From contig NZ_JBPOEU010000004.1 of the NCBI RefSeq assembly GCF_051251695.1, positions 109,553-173,552 on the forward strand: a stretch of DNA of 64,000 bases. Direction: 5' to 3'. A program made the translations under genes and the position numbers. The notes below the pieces were generated by a model that did no database searches, had not been told where the DNA came from, and worked only from the letters and a program-made list of their open reading frames with translations. Within the stretch, counting starts at the first letter, position 1; every line of letters begins with the position of its first letter. The DNA is from Maritalea sp051251695. Lineage in GTDB: Bacteria; Pseudomonadota; Alphaproteobacteria; Rhizobiales; Devosiaceae. Shown here in pieces: positions 52,404-61,261 of this stretch.

Positions 52404-53452
52404 TGAAAATTTCAACTCTAATCGCCGCTTCTTTCCTGTTGAGCAGCCCGGCCTTTGCGGACAGTATTGAGGAGCGCGCAGTTCATGATTTTATTGTTCC
52501 TGGCTATCAAGCCTTTCAGCAAAGTGCAGCCGACCAAAGCTTGGCCATGGGCACACTTTGCACCAACAATGATCAGCGTAGTTTGGACGCGGCCCGCGCG
52601 TCGTTCGCAGATCTCGCCGATCGCTGGAGCCATGTCGAAATCATCCGGTTTGGCCCCGTGCTTGACCAGAACCGTCTTGAACGAATTTTGTTTTGGCCGG
52701 ACCGTAAATCGATCGGCCTGAAACAAGTTCAGCGCGTCATCGCGCAAAAAGACGACACCGCGATTAGCATTGCAACGTTGCAGAAGAAAAGCGTCGCGTT
52801 GCAAGGATTGGCCGCGCTTGAATTTGTGTTGCATGGCAACGGTTCTGAAATTGAACTTTTGGAACAGGCAAATTTTCGTTGTCACTTTGGATTGACTATT
52901 GCCTCCTCAATCCACGAAGTCGCCGCAGAAATTGTCGACGAATGGCAAGGCGTGGACGGTTTTGGAACTTTGCTGATTAGTCCGGAAAATGTTGCGGAAC
53001 TGTATCGGGACAAAAGCGAAACTATGCGGGACATTCTGGGCGTAGTTGCCCATGGTCCCGGCATCTTTTTTGATACACGTTTGAAGAATTATTTGGGTGA
53101 TGCGGCAAAATCAGCGAAACCAAAATCCGCTCTATTTTGGCGCAGCGGGTTGACCTTTAAAAGTCTATCTTCAAATATTTCAGCATTGGGTGAATTTGCC
53201 CAAACCGTCGATTTTAATCGCGCATTGCAAGATCAAAAACACTGGGTTGCTAACAGCTATATTTTTGAAGCCCAGAACGCGTTGCGTGCGCTTGAGATCA
53301 AACACGAAGTTCTAAAAGCTGCGCAGTCTGATGAGCGTAGCAAGCTGGAATATCTAAAAGTGGTCCTCCACTCGATGGAGGAAATCGCGGCACAAGATCT
53401 AGCGCAAGCCCTTGGCCAGTCTACCGGTTTTTCGTCGCTGGACGGGGACTAA
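52400..53452 (+). CDS. second imelysin-family protein with altered active motif
   Basis: A 350-residue secreted protein with a signal peptide (MMKISTLIAASFLLSSPAFA, 1-20) and imelysin-like helices. The position of GxHxxE reads GLAALEFVLHG (near 137-147), so the His is replaced by Ala while Glu is kept. It may be a structural partner of the first imelysin. It starts inside the stop of the di-haem gene and is 1 bp from the DUF1513 gene. Confidence 0.85.
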   Translation: MMKISTLIAASFLLSSPAFADSIEERAVHDFIVPGYQAFQQSAADQSLAMGTLCTNNDQRSLDAARASFADLADRWSHVEIIRFGPVLDQNRLERILFWPDRKSIGLKQVQRVIAQKDDTAISIATLQKKSVALQGLAALEFVLHGNGSEIELLEQANFRCHFGLTIASSIHEVAAEIVDEWQGVDGFGTLLISPENVAELYRDKSETMRDILGVVAHGPGIFFDTRLKNYLGDAAKSAKPKSALFWRSGLTFKSLSSNISALGEFAQTVDFNRALQDQKHWVANSYIFEAQNALRALEIKHEVLKAAQSDERSKLEYLKVVLHSMEEIAAQDLAQALGQSTGFSSLDGD

Positions 53453-53453
53453 C

Positions 53454-54539
53454 ATGTGGTCCCGCCGCGACTTTATCCGCATCGCTGGTGGTGCCTACAT
53501 CGCTTCGCTGGCGCAACCAGTGCAGGCCGCCCTGTCGCACTCTGATCAGCTATTCGCCGCGACCTGCAAATTCAACAATGGTGCATTCGGCTTAGCCTTC
53601 ATCAGCGAGACCGGGGAAATCATTTCCCGCCAAGAACTCCCTGGCCGCGGCCATGATGTTGTGCAATGCCCCAATTCTGGAAATTTACTTGTTTTTGCCC
53701 GCCGCCCCGGCCTATTTGCTGCCCTGTTCGATAAGGCAGGCAAACCAATCGGACAAGTTACCGCCCCCGCTGGGCGGCACTTTTATGGGCATGGTATTTT
53801 TTCAAAAGACGGGAAAATATTCTACGCGACAGAGAATGATTTTGATGGTGCAAATGGCATTATCGGCATCTACCGTATCAGCACTCAACAGATTGAACGG
53901 ATTGGCGAATTCGCATCAAACGGGATCGGCCCGCACGATATTCAACTCAGCGCAGACGACCAATTTTTGATCGTTGCAAATGGTGGGATTGAAACCCATC
54001 CAGACTTTGCCAGAACCAAGTTGAACCTTACCACCATGCGCCCCAACATTAGCTGGATCAGTGCAAAAGATGGCGCCGTGATGGCAAGTTTTGAAGCCCC
54101 CGCCAGTTGGCATAAATTATCGCTTCGACACATGGCCAGCCACGACGGACGCGAGGTTTGGGTTGGCGGTCAACAGCAAGGCAATGTGCTCGTCGATGTG
54201 CCCCTGATTGCCCGTGTTTCACTCGATGAGGGACTAAACTTCATTGAGTTACCCCCCTCACATCAACAAAATCTGGCTGGCTATGTCGGCTCAATAAAGC
54301 TCAATGCTGATGGCAAACATATTTGTGTGACATCCCCCAAAGGCAAGCGCCTGACCATCTTCGACCGACATGGCAATGTTATTCAGTCCACGCATTATAA
54401 CGATGTTTGCGCATTGGCACCGAATGGAAAAAACACCTTCCAATTTGGCACGGGGTTTGGTGCATTTGGTGCAACTGAGGGTAAAGTGTTTGAAATTGAT
54501 AACATCCAATTCGACAATCATATGATTGCTGTCCGCTAG
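53454..54539 (+). CDS. DUF1513 Tat-exported beta-propeller-like protein
   Basis: A 361-residue protein with a twin-arginine signal (MWSRRDFIRIAGGAYIASLA, cleaved after VQA near 27). The mature part has repeated GHDVVQCPNSGNLLVFARRP and HGIFSKDGKIFYATEND segments like seven-bladed propellers. DUF1513 genes regularly close imelysin operons. Folded export by Tat suggests a cofactor or metal bound in the cytoplasm. The start follows the upstream stop by one base. Confidence 0.88.
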   Translation: MWSRRDFIRIAGGAYIASLAQPVQAALSHSDQLFAATCKFNNGAFGLAFISETGEIISRQELPGRGHDVVQCPNSGNLLVFARRPGLFAALFDKAGKPIGQVTAPAGRHFYGHGIFSKDGKIFYATENDFDGANGIIGIYRISTQQIERIGEFASNGIGPHDIQLSADDQFLIVANGGIETHPDFARTKLNLTTMRPNISWISAKDGAVMASFEAPASWHKLSLRHMASHDGREVWVGGQQQGNVLVDVPLIARVSLDEGLNFIELPPSHQQNLAGYVGSIKLNADGKHICVTSPKGKRLTIFDRHGNVIQSTHYNDVCALAPNGKNTFQFGTGFGAFGATEGKVFEIDNIQFDNHMIAVR

Positions 54540-54562
54540 AACTCTCTGCCATGCGCCGCAAC

Positions 54563-55135
54563 TTAATGGCCAGCGATTGGATGCGAGCTGACCCAGAGTT
54601 CCGTCGTTTCAGTGTCACTCACAACTGTTGAAAAGTGTTCTTCTGACGTGTCGTGATGAATGGAGTCCCCGGCAACAAGATTGTACACTTTGTCGCCAAT
54701 GTGATACTCAAGTTCGCCTTCAGCCAAATAGCAAAATACTTCGCCTCTGTGTTTCATTCGTTCAGACACTTGCCCGGGAGGTCGATGGATAATGCATGGA
54801 TAGAACAGTGCACCTGAAAAACCGGGCCCCAATTTCTCGTACCAACGCCCTGCTTCACCAAGCGAGTAGCTTTCGCGATCTTTAGCTTTGGTATGAATTT
54901 CAAATGTTTCCCGGACATTGAGCAATTGCTCCATGCTGGTGTTCAAAGAACTCGCAATTCTCATAAACGAAGAAAACGACGGCGCACAAATACCCCGTTC
55001 CACCTGCGAAATAAACCCCACCGTTAATTCCGCCTCACCCGCGACCTGTTCTAGCGTTTTACCAAGCGCTTTGCGCCTACGGCGTATCACACGACCGATT
55101 TGATCATTGGTTGGCTCAGTTCTTTTTTCTGTCAC
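54563..55135 (-). CDS. cupin-XRE transcriptional regulator
   Basis: A protein of 190 residues from GTG 55135, with an N-terminal XRE helix-turn-helix (LGKTLEQVAGEAELTVGFIS, about 22-41) and a C-terminal cupin domain (HRGEVFCYLAEGELEYHIGD). Cupin-XRE proteins sense small metabolites such as amino acids or polyamines. An in-frame extension to 55381 gives a composition unlike the family and lies in the regulatory gap, so I reject it. It is convergent with the iron operon and divergent from the ROK operon. Confidence 0.88.
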   Translation of the reverse strand: MTEKRTEPTNDQIGRVIRRRRKALGKTLEQVAGEAELTVGFISQVERGICAPSFSSFMRIASSLNTSMEQLLNVRETFEIHTKAKDRESYSLGEAGRWYEKLGPGFSGALFYPCIIHRPPGQVSERMKHRGEVFCYLAEGELEYHIGDKVYNLVAGDSIHHDTSEEHFSTVVSDTETTELWVSSHPIAGH

Positions 55136-55417
55136 TGTTATCCCCGCCAGTCTTATCTGCTGGTTGCCAACCCAACGAGGATTGGCTGCGGCAATGTGCA
55201 TTGTCGTATTTTGCAAAGCAAGCCCAGATATTTGAGCACAAATTTTGTTCCGCGATGTTTCGTTTAATTTTGCGGCCAATTGGCCGCCCGCTTGTATCCG
55301 CGACTTAATTCGTGACAGCTTTCGCACTGTAGCGGTAAAATCTGTATTCAACGTCAAGTCAACGCAACTTTTTATGTGCATTCACAAACCGAAAACCTTG
55401 CGTGAAAGAATTTCCAT
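55136..55417. promoter_or_regulatory. divergent intergenic region, no gene seen
   Basis: This 282-bp stretch lies between the cupin-XRE start and the ROK promoter. It has an open frame on the minus strand that looks non-coding. I see no RNA gene or extra repeat in it. It must hold the promoter of the cupin-XRE gene. Confidence 0.4.
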
Positions 55418-55476
55418 TTGACAATTATCACATGCCATTCTATTAGTTCGTCAACTTACCGAACTAATAGAATGGC
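55418..55476 (+). promoter_or_regulatory. ROK operon promoter with long palindromic operator
   Basis: TTGACA (55418-55423), a 17-bp spacer and TATTAG (55441-55446) form a good promoter. A perfect 17-bp inverted repeat, GCCATTCTATTAGTTCG (55434-55450) and its complement (55460-55476), spaced by 9 bp, covers the -10 and the expected start of transcription and ends 3 bp before the ATG. The inner TTAGTTCG..CGAACTAA resembles ROK operators such as that of XylR. Self-repression of the whole operon is likely. Confidence 0.85.
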
Positions 55477-55479
55477 GCT

Positions 55480-56694
55480 ATGACTGAAGCAGCGAACAAC
55501 ATACGCAAATTGAACAAATGCAATGTGTTTGAAACGATTGCCCATGAGGGACCGATCTCTCGTGCCGCGATTGCCAAGCGTTTAGGCTTGTCAAAGCAAA
55601 CGCTGTCGGAAGTTGCTAAGCAGCTCGAAGATGAGGGCTGGGTTCGCCAAGTTGGACTTAACAAAGGATCTGTTGGGCGCGCTGCTATGAACTATGAAGT
55701 TGTGCCAGACGCCGCCTATGTCGCCGCTGTGGATTTGGGGGGGACGAATGTTCGGGTGGCCATTGCGGATTTGTCTTGCACAATTTTTGGTGAAGCTTCT
55801 GAAAAAACCAACCCAAAGGGCGGGCGCGATGTGGTTGAGCAAGTTGCAACCATCTGCAAATCCGTTATGGAAAAACACAATTTACCAACCTCCAAGTTGC
55901 GCTTGGTTGTTGTTGGAGTGCCCGGGGTTCCCGATGCATCAACTGGTGCCGTGCGGATGGCACCCAATATCGCTCACCTAGACAAGATTGACTTTTCTGG
56001 TGATTTACGGGCCGAACTGGGCGTTGATGTGATTGTAGAAAATGACGTTAATCTGGCGGTCCTTGGTGAGCATTGGGGCGGCATCGGACACGGATTTGAC
56101 GACATCGCATATATAGCTGTTGGCACCGGTATCGGCGCGGGCATTATGGTGGGTGGCGAACTTGTTAGAGGGAAAAATGGTTCGGCAGGTGAGCTCGGCT
56201 ATTTGCCGTTTGGTGCCGATCCATTTGAAGAGGAATCTTTGCGTCAGGGTGCGCTGGAACGTGCAACTGCAACAGATGCTATTCGACTACATTATCATGA
56301 ATTAACGGGCAAAAAACTTGACGTTCGAGACATTTTTGATCGCCTTGAAACGGATAAAAATGCCCGCATTGTACTAGACCGAGTCGCAAGGGAAATTGCG
56401 CGGGCATGTGCAGCCATAATCGCGATTACAGACCCGGAACAAATAATATTCGGCGGCTCAATTGGCCGACGTATCGAATTGTTTGAACGGGTTCAAACCC
56501 AACTCGCCTTGCTGACGTCTTCAACGACAGAGCTTGGCATTAGTGGACTGGGTGGTCGTGCTGCATTAATCGGCGCTGCGTCACTTGGCTTGAGCCAAGT
56601 GCATGCAACATTGCTCACCGGTGGCATTCCGGGCGCAGAAATAAGCCTGCCGCCAGCAAAATTGTCAAAGTTGGGGGCGTTGGTCGATGGCTAA
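55480..56694 (+). CDS. ROK-family transcriptional repressor
   Basis: A 404-residue NagC/XylR-type protein. The N-terminal winged helix-turn-helix (GPISRAAIAKRLGLSKQTLS, about 25-44) is followed by a ROK sugar-kinase-like domain with the ATP-site VDLGGTNVRVAI and the nucleotide segment GTGIGAGIMVGGEL. The zinc-binding CxCGxxGC motif of kinases is not seen; FGADPFEEESLRQGALE stands in its place. It heads the operon and probably represses it until an inducer, likely a sugar or amino-sugar derivative, binds. It overlaps the M20 gene by 8 bp. Confidence 0.9.
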   Translation: MTEAANNIRKLNKCNVFETIAHEGPISRAAIAKRLGLSKQTLSEVAKQLEDEGWVRQVGLNKGSVGRAAMNYEVVPDAAYVAAVDLGGTNVRVAIADLSCTIFGEASEKTNPKGGRDVVEQVATICKSVMEKHNLPTSKLRLVVVGVPGVPDASTGAVRMAPNIAHLDKIDFSGDLRAELGVDVIVENDVNLAVLGEHWGGIGHGFDDIAYIAVGTGIGAGIMVGGELVRGKNGSAGELGYLPFGADPFEEESLRQGALERATATDAIRLHYHELTGKKLDVRDIFDRLETDKNARIVLDRVAREIARACAAIIAITDPEQIIFGGSIGRRIELFERVQTQLALLTSSTTELGISGLGGRAALIGAASLGLSQVHATLLTGGIPGAEISLPPAKLSKLGALVDG

Positions 56695-57937
56695 TCTTCA
56701 AGAAAACTTGGGCAAACAATTGGATCGCGACAAAGCAATTTCTTTGCTGCGTGGTGCCGTTGCAAAAGAAAGTATCACCGGCAACGAAGCAAATTTTGTA
56801 TCCTACTTGCAGGTTGAAATGAGTGCGCGGAACCTGGCGCCAACTTTGGAAGAGTTTTTGCCCAACCGTCCGAACATCTTTGGAAAACGGACTGGTGTAG
56901 GCGGCGGTCAAAACCTCCTTTTTATCGGCCATACGGATACAGTGCATGTAAATGGCTGGCGCGAAAAATGGGTCGGTGATGAGCGTGAGGACCCGTTTGG
57001 CGGCCCTATCATTGATGGCGAAATGTGGGGCCGTGGCACTGGCGATCTAAAGGGTGGGATTTGCACAAGCCTTGCCGCCCTAGATTTAATAGATGCTGCA
57101 GGGATTACCTTGAATGGCGACGTTTCTTTTGCCTTTATTGGCGATGAAGAGAGTGGCGAAGAAGGTTCGGGCGTTAGCGCAGGTATCGACCACCTAACGC
57201 AATCAAATGCGTTCCTTCACCAGCACAGCCCCAACTTTGCGGTCTATGTTGAACCCACTCAATTGCAAGTCTTTCCGGCTCAGATGGGTTTTTTCATCGC
57301 GGACATTGAGATCATTGGAAAGTCGGCCTATTTCGGCGTGCCAGAACAAGGCGTCGATGCCCTTAAAGCCAGCCACAAAGTGCTCGAGCAAATTTGGGCG
57401 CTATCTGATAAAATGGCCAATCGCGCGAACCACGACTTGGTTGGTCGCCCGTTCATTCTGGTGACTGAAGTCAAGGGTGGCGGCTATATCGCGGTCCCCG
57501 GCGAATGCAAATTGTCTTTGATTTGCAAATTGCTGCCAGGGCAAAGCCTTGATGACGCGGTGGCTGAGCTTGAACAGGCAGTGGAAGCCGGATTGGCGGA
57601 AACCGGTTGTTCTTTCACCATAAATTACCCGGCCGGTAGAGACCACAAGTTTGGCGGTTCCCCGACGGATATTTCACCAGAATTGCCAGCGATTACGCAG
57701 TTGGCCGAAATCATCACACAACATATGCCCGGACGGGGAAAAATTGACGGCGCACCATATTGGTCCGAAGCACCATTTCTTATTGAGCGCCTTAAATGCC
57801 CAACCGTTTACTGCGCGCCTGGGAATATCGCTAATTGTCATACGCTGGAGGAGCGCATTTCAATCGATGAATATTTTGCTGGCATTACAGCTTTTGCAGA
57901 ATTCATCGTCCGCTTTTGCGGCACAGAAAAGCAATAA
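56687..57937 (+). CDS. M20-family deacylase/peptidase (ArgE/DapE type)
   Basis: A 416-residue metal-dependent amidohydrolase of the M20 family. FIGHTDTVHVNGW carries the first zinc His (near 86) with Asp, WGRGTGDLKGG the bridging Asp, and FIGDEESGEEGSG the catalytic Glu pair. A lid domain lies between about 190 and 310. Family members remove acyl groups from N-acyl amino acids or cleave dipeptides. It overlaps the ROK gene and precedes the binding protein by 18 bp, so it likely processes the imported compound in the cytoplasm. Confidence 0.88.
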   Translation: MANLQENLGKQLDRDKAISLLRGAVAKESITGNEANFVSYLQVEMSARNLAPTLEEFLPNRPNIFGKRTGVGGGQNLLFIGHTDTVHVNGWREKWVGDEREDPFGGPIIDGEMWGRGTGDLKGGICTSLAALDLIDAAGITLNGDVSFAFIGDEESGEEGSGVSAGIDHLTQSNAFLHQHSPNFAVYVEPTQLQVFPAQMGFFIADIEIIGKSAYFGVPEQGVDALKASHKVLEQIWALSDKMANRANHDLVGRPFILVTEVKGGGYIAVPGECKLSLICKLLPGQSLDDAVAELEQAVEAGLAETGCSFTINYPAGRDHKFGGSPTDISPELPAITQLAEIITQHMPGRGKIDGAPYWSEAPFLIERLKCPTVYCAPGNIANCHTLEERISIDEYFAGITAFAEFIVRFCGTEKQ

Positions 57938-57955
57938 CAAAGAGGAGAATTTTAC

Positions 57956-59005
57956 ATGAACTATTTGTCAAAAACCGCGCTATCGGCGATCGCTGCTCTG
58001 GCTCTAACCGGCTCTGCATGGGCGCAAACCGTCGGCCCCAGCGGCGAAGCCGCGACCCCTTCATCTGAAGTAACTGTAGCCGACAGCGACGTCGCCGCGC
58101 TTAAGGCTGGCAACTATAAGGCCGCTTTTGTTTGGCACGATCAATCTGATTTTGTTAGTGCTGTATCTTTGGGCGCAACGGACGAGTTTGACCGTTTAGG
58201 CATTGAAGTTGTGGCCACAACAAATGCTGGTTTTGATACAGCAAAACAACGCAGCGATATTGAAACGGTGATGGCAAAATCACCCAATATCGTGTTGGCC
58301 TTGCCACTTGATCCCGTTGCATCCGCAGCCGCCTTTAAAGAAGCGGCAGAAACTGGCGTGCAGTTGGTGTTTTTGTCCAATGTGCCCTCAGGTTATGTGC
58401 ATGGTGAGCAATATACATCAATCGTAACCGATGATCTTTTCCAAATGGGCAAGCAAGCCGCAGACGCATTGGCTGCTGATATGGGCGGCAAAGGCACAGT
58501 CGGTTGGATTTTCCACGATGCGACATATTATGTGACCAACCAGCGTGACAATGCGTTTAAAACAACCATTGAAAACGATTATCCTGATATGGAAATTGTT
58601 GCATCAGCTGGCATTAGTGACCCTGCTCGGGCTGAAGAAATTGCAAACGCAATGTTGCTTCAGCACCCAGATCTTGGTGGTGTTTATGTGACTTGGGCCG
58701 GTCCGGCTGAAGGCGTACTGTCTGCCCTTCGCTCGAATGGCAACAAGACCACCAAAATTGTAACACTTGATCTTTCCGAACCAATTGGCTTGGACATGGT
58801 GCGTGGCGGAAATGTTAGCGCGATGATTGCTGACGAAGCTTACGAACTTGGCCGCGCCATGGCTGCATCCGCTGCCCGTGGGTTGCTTGGTCAATCAAGC
58901 CCTGCATTTGTGGTTGCCCCTGCGGTGACAGTGACAAGTGAAAATGTACAAGAAGGCTGGATGCTCTCGCTACATCGCGATGCGCCTAAAAGCCTAACTC
59001 AATAA
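57956..59005 (+). CDS. ABC transporter periplasmic substrate-binding protein (CUT2-like)
   Basis: A 349-residue periplasmic-binding protein with a signal peptide (1-23, ending AWAQ) and a type I fold of the ribose/LacI-like class. VWHDQSDFVSAVSLGATDEF and VVATTNAGFDTAKQRSDIET form the N-lobe and VYVTWAGPAEGVLSALRSNG the C-lobe. An AGAGGAGAA ribosome site precedes the ATG. The ligand is unknown; neighbours suggest an acylated or D-amino-acid derivative rather than a plain sugar. A hairpin follows the gene. Confidence 0.87.
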   Translation: MNYLSKTALSAIAALALTGSAWAQTVGPSGEAATPSSEVTVADSDVAALKAGNYKAAFVWHDQSDFVSAVSLGATDEFDRLGIEVVATTNAGFDTAKQRSDIETVMAKSPNIVLALPLDPVASAAAFKEAAETGVQLVFLSNVPSGYVHGEQYTSIVTDDLFQMGKQAADALAADMGGKGTVGWIFHDATYYVTNQRDNAFKTTIENDYPDMEIVASAGISDPARAEEIANAMLLQHPDLGGVYVTWAGPAEGVLSALRSNGNKTTKIVTLDLSEPIGLDMVRGGNVSAMIADEAYELGRAMAASAARGLLGQSSPAFVVAPAVTVTSENVQEGWMLSLHRDAPKSLTQ

Positions 59006-59022
59006 ACTCCCTCTGACCTGTT

Positions 59023-59049
59023 GGGGGCGGCGATGCTGCCCCCATTTTT
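59023..59049 (+). terminator. intercistronic terminator/attenuator after the binding protein
   Basis: GGGGGCGGC-gat-GCTGCCCCC forms a strong stem (59023-59043) followed by ATTTTT. It stands between the binding-protein and permease genes, a common device to make more binding protein than membrane subunits. Partial readthrough is expected because the next genes have no other clear promoter. Confidence 0.75.
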
Positions 59050-59089
59050 GGGGTCTAACACCCAGTTCGCTTGATACAGGATTTTGCTC

Positions 59090-60043
59090 ATGCAAAAGCT
59101 AGCCCAACTTTCACAAAAACTAAATTTGACGCAATATGTCGTCTATATTGGTTTTCTCCTGATCTTTTTGTTTTTCGCCATAACCCTTGGTGATGACGGG
59201 TTTTTGACCCAACGTAATTTGACCAACATCGCTCTTCAGACTGCGCCGACAACAATTATGGCGATCGGGCTGGTGTTTGTTCTCGCTGCCGGGGAAATTG
59301 ACCTCTCCTTCGGCTCAATTGTCGCTGTTTCTGCGCTGGCCAGCGCCGTGGTTCTTGGCGAGCAGCCACTGTTTTTCGGCATATTGGCAGGCCTTGGCGT
59401 CGGTGTAGCAATCGGCTTTTTTAACGGCGTGTTGGTTGCCTATTTGCGCCTGCCGTCCTTTTTGGTGACGTTAGCAACCATGGGGCTTTTTGCTGGCATC
59501 GCACGCTCCATGACCAATTTACGATCTGTGCCCGTTCTCAATTCAACATTTACCGATATCTTTGGTTCGGGCTCTTTGTTTGGGGTGCCATCGCTGGTTT
59601 TGTGGACCATTGGCGCGGTTACTTTGGGTCACTTCGTGTTTCGCGAAACAAAATTCGGCGCCCATGTCTTGGCGACAGGCGACAATCCACGCGCCGCACA
59701 AGTTTCTGGCATTAAAGTGCCGCGCGTTCGTTTGTTGGTCATGATGGCATGTGGCGCATGTGCTGGTTTAGCCGGGCTGCTTTATGCAGGTCGCCTGCAA
59801 TCTGCACGCTACACATTGGGTGAAAGCGATCTGATGACCGTCATCGCAGCCGTCATCATAGGTGGCACCGCGTTAAATGGCGGTAAGGGCACCATAATCG
59901 GGGCTTTGGTTGGCTCATTGATGATGGGCATGCTCAATAACGGCCTTATTTTGATGGGGCTTTCTGTTTCGGACCAAATGATTGTGCGTGGTCTAATAAT
60001 TCTAATTGCCGTTGCGATTTCATTGCGCGACGTGAACCGATAG
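59090..60043 (+). CDS. ABC transporter permease (BPD_transp_2, RbsC-like)
   Basis: A protein of 317 residues from ATG 59090 (a TTG two codons earlier is also in frame). About nine hydrophobic segments are present. LAAGEIDLSFGSIVAVSALA and GGTALNGGKGTIIGALVG are signatures of RbsC-type permeases. It forms the channel with the ATPase encoded at 61262-62014. The YhfX gene starts 8 bp after its stop. Confidence 0.9.
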   Translation: MQKLAQLSQKLNLTQYVVYIGFLLIFLFFAITLGDDGFLTQRNLTNIALQTAPTTIMAIGLVFVLAAGEIDLSFGSIVAVSALASAVVLGEQPLFFGILAGLGVGVAIGFFNGVLVAYLRLPSFLVTLATMGLFAGIARSMTNLRSVPVLNSTFTDIFGSGSLFGVPSLVLWTIGAVTLGHFVFRETKFGAHVLATGDNPRAAQVSGIKVPRVRLLVMMACGACAGLAGLLYAGRLQSARYTLGESDLMTVIAAVIIGGTALNGGKGTIIGALVGSLMMGMLNNGLILMGLSVSDQMIVRGLIILIAVAISLRDVNR

Positions 60044-60051
60044 GAGCAGTT

Positions 60052-61257
60052 ATGTTTCTCGATCTCATTCGAAGAAGAAATCCAAAGCTGGTTGAAACAG
60101 CAATCGCCTTGCATCAGGCAGGTAAAATTCCAGCCAATGCCTATGTGCTTGATTTGGACGCGGTAGAACATAATGCTGCAATTTTGCGCGCCGAAGGCGA
60201 CCGTTTGGGCATGAAGGTTTTTGCCATGACCAAACAAGTTGGTCGCAATTCAGCCTTCTGCAAAGCATCCATTCGTGGTGGTGTTGATCGTGCAGTTGCC
60301 GTGGACGTGGCCTGTGCCGTTGCTTGTATGCGGGCGGGTCTTCAAGTCGGCCATGTTGGCCACCTTGTTCAAGTGCCGAAGTTCGAGGCTGATCTGGTCG
60401 CTGGATATATTAAGCCCGATTACTGGACAGTGTTTAGTATTGAGAAGGCGAAAGAAGCGGCAGTTGCTGCAAAAAGGGCTGGACGTGTTCAAGATCTCCT
60501 CGTGCGCATCAAAGCAGATGGTGATACTTTTTATAAGGGCCATGAAGGTGGCGTGAAGGCCGAAAAAATTGTTGAGTTTGCCCGTTTAGTTGACGGTTTG
60601 GATGGCGCTAGATTTGCTGGCATTACAACGTTCCCAGCTTTGCTTTTTGATCAAGAAAGCAACGAAGTTTTGCCAACCCATAACTTATCAACGCTGGAAG
60701 CCGCAGCGGCTGCGCTGGTTGATGCTGGGTATCACGATATCGAAATCAATGCGCCCGGCACCACATCTTCTGTTGTGCTTGAGGCGCTGGCAAAAGCTGG
60801 TGCAACACAGTGCGAGCCTGGCAATGCTTTGCATGGTACCACCCCATTGCATGCGATCAAAGACCTACCGGAATTGCCAGCAGCGGTCTATTTGAGCGAA
60901 GTCTCTCATCTGCATGAAGATAAAGCATATTGTTTTGGTGGCGGACTTTATATCGACCCGGTATTTCCAGACTATGATGTTAAAGCCATCGTATCGTCGA
61001 CGCCAACTGCCGACGCAGCGGCATTGGCAAGTGTTGAAATCCCGCCCACAACGGCCATCGATTATTATGGAATGATTGATACCACGCAAAACGTGACGCC
61101 AAAATCTGGCGATAGCGTTGTGTTCGGTTTTCGTGGGCAGGCATTTGTAAAGCGGAGCTATACGGTCGGCGTATCTGGGATTTCCAAAGGCATGCCAAAA
61201 GTCGAAACAATTGAAAATATATTTGGCCAGGCAGAAGCTTGGCCCAACTTGAGGTAG
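60052..61257 (+). CDS. yhfX: YhfX-like PLP-dependent alanine racemase/aldolase-fold enzyme
   Basis: A 401-residue fold-type III PLP protein. It matches E. coli YhfX along its length, as I recall that sequence. The N-terminus has RRNPKLVETAIALHQAGKIP, the likely PLP lysine is in AMTKQVGRN (near 62), and HGGVKAEK-like, INAPGTTSSV and YCFGGGLYID are conserved. Related enzymes are alanine racemases and D-threonine aldolases, so a reaction on an amino acid, possibly a D-form, is inferred. It is embedded between permease and ATPase genes, so import and chemistry belong together. Confidence 0.85.
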   Translation: MFLDLIRRRNPKLVETAIALHQAGKIPANAYVLDLDAVEHNAAILRAEGDRLGMKVFAMTKQVGRNSAFCKASIRGGVDRAVAVDVACAVACMRAGLQVGHVGHLVQVPKFEADLVAGYIKPDYWTVFSIEKAKEAAVAAKRAGRVQDLLVRIKADGDTFYKGHEGGVKAEKIVEFARLVDGLDGARFAGITTFPALLFDQESNEVLPTHNLSTLEAAAAALVDAGYHDIEINAPGTTSSVVLEALAKAGATQCEPGNALHGTTPLHAIKDLPELPAAVYLSEVSHLHEDKAYCFGGGLYIDPVFPDYDVKAIVSSTPTADAAALASVEIPPTTAIDYYGMIDTTQNVTPKSGDSVVFGFRGQAFVKRSYTVGVSGISKGMPKVETIENIFGQAEAWPNLR

Positions 61258-61261
61258 TCAA

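Noticed and set aside
55136..55381. 82-codon N-terminal extension of the cupin-XRE regulator
   Set aside because: The added sequence has no resemblance to the family and occupies the divergent regulatory gap; GTG 55135 gives the normal length.
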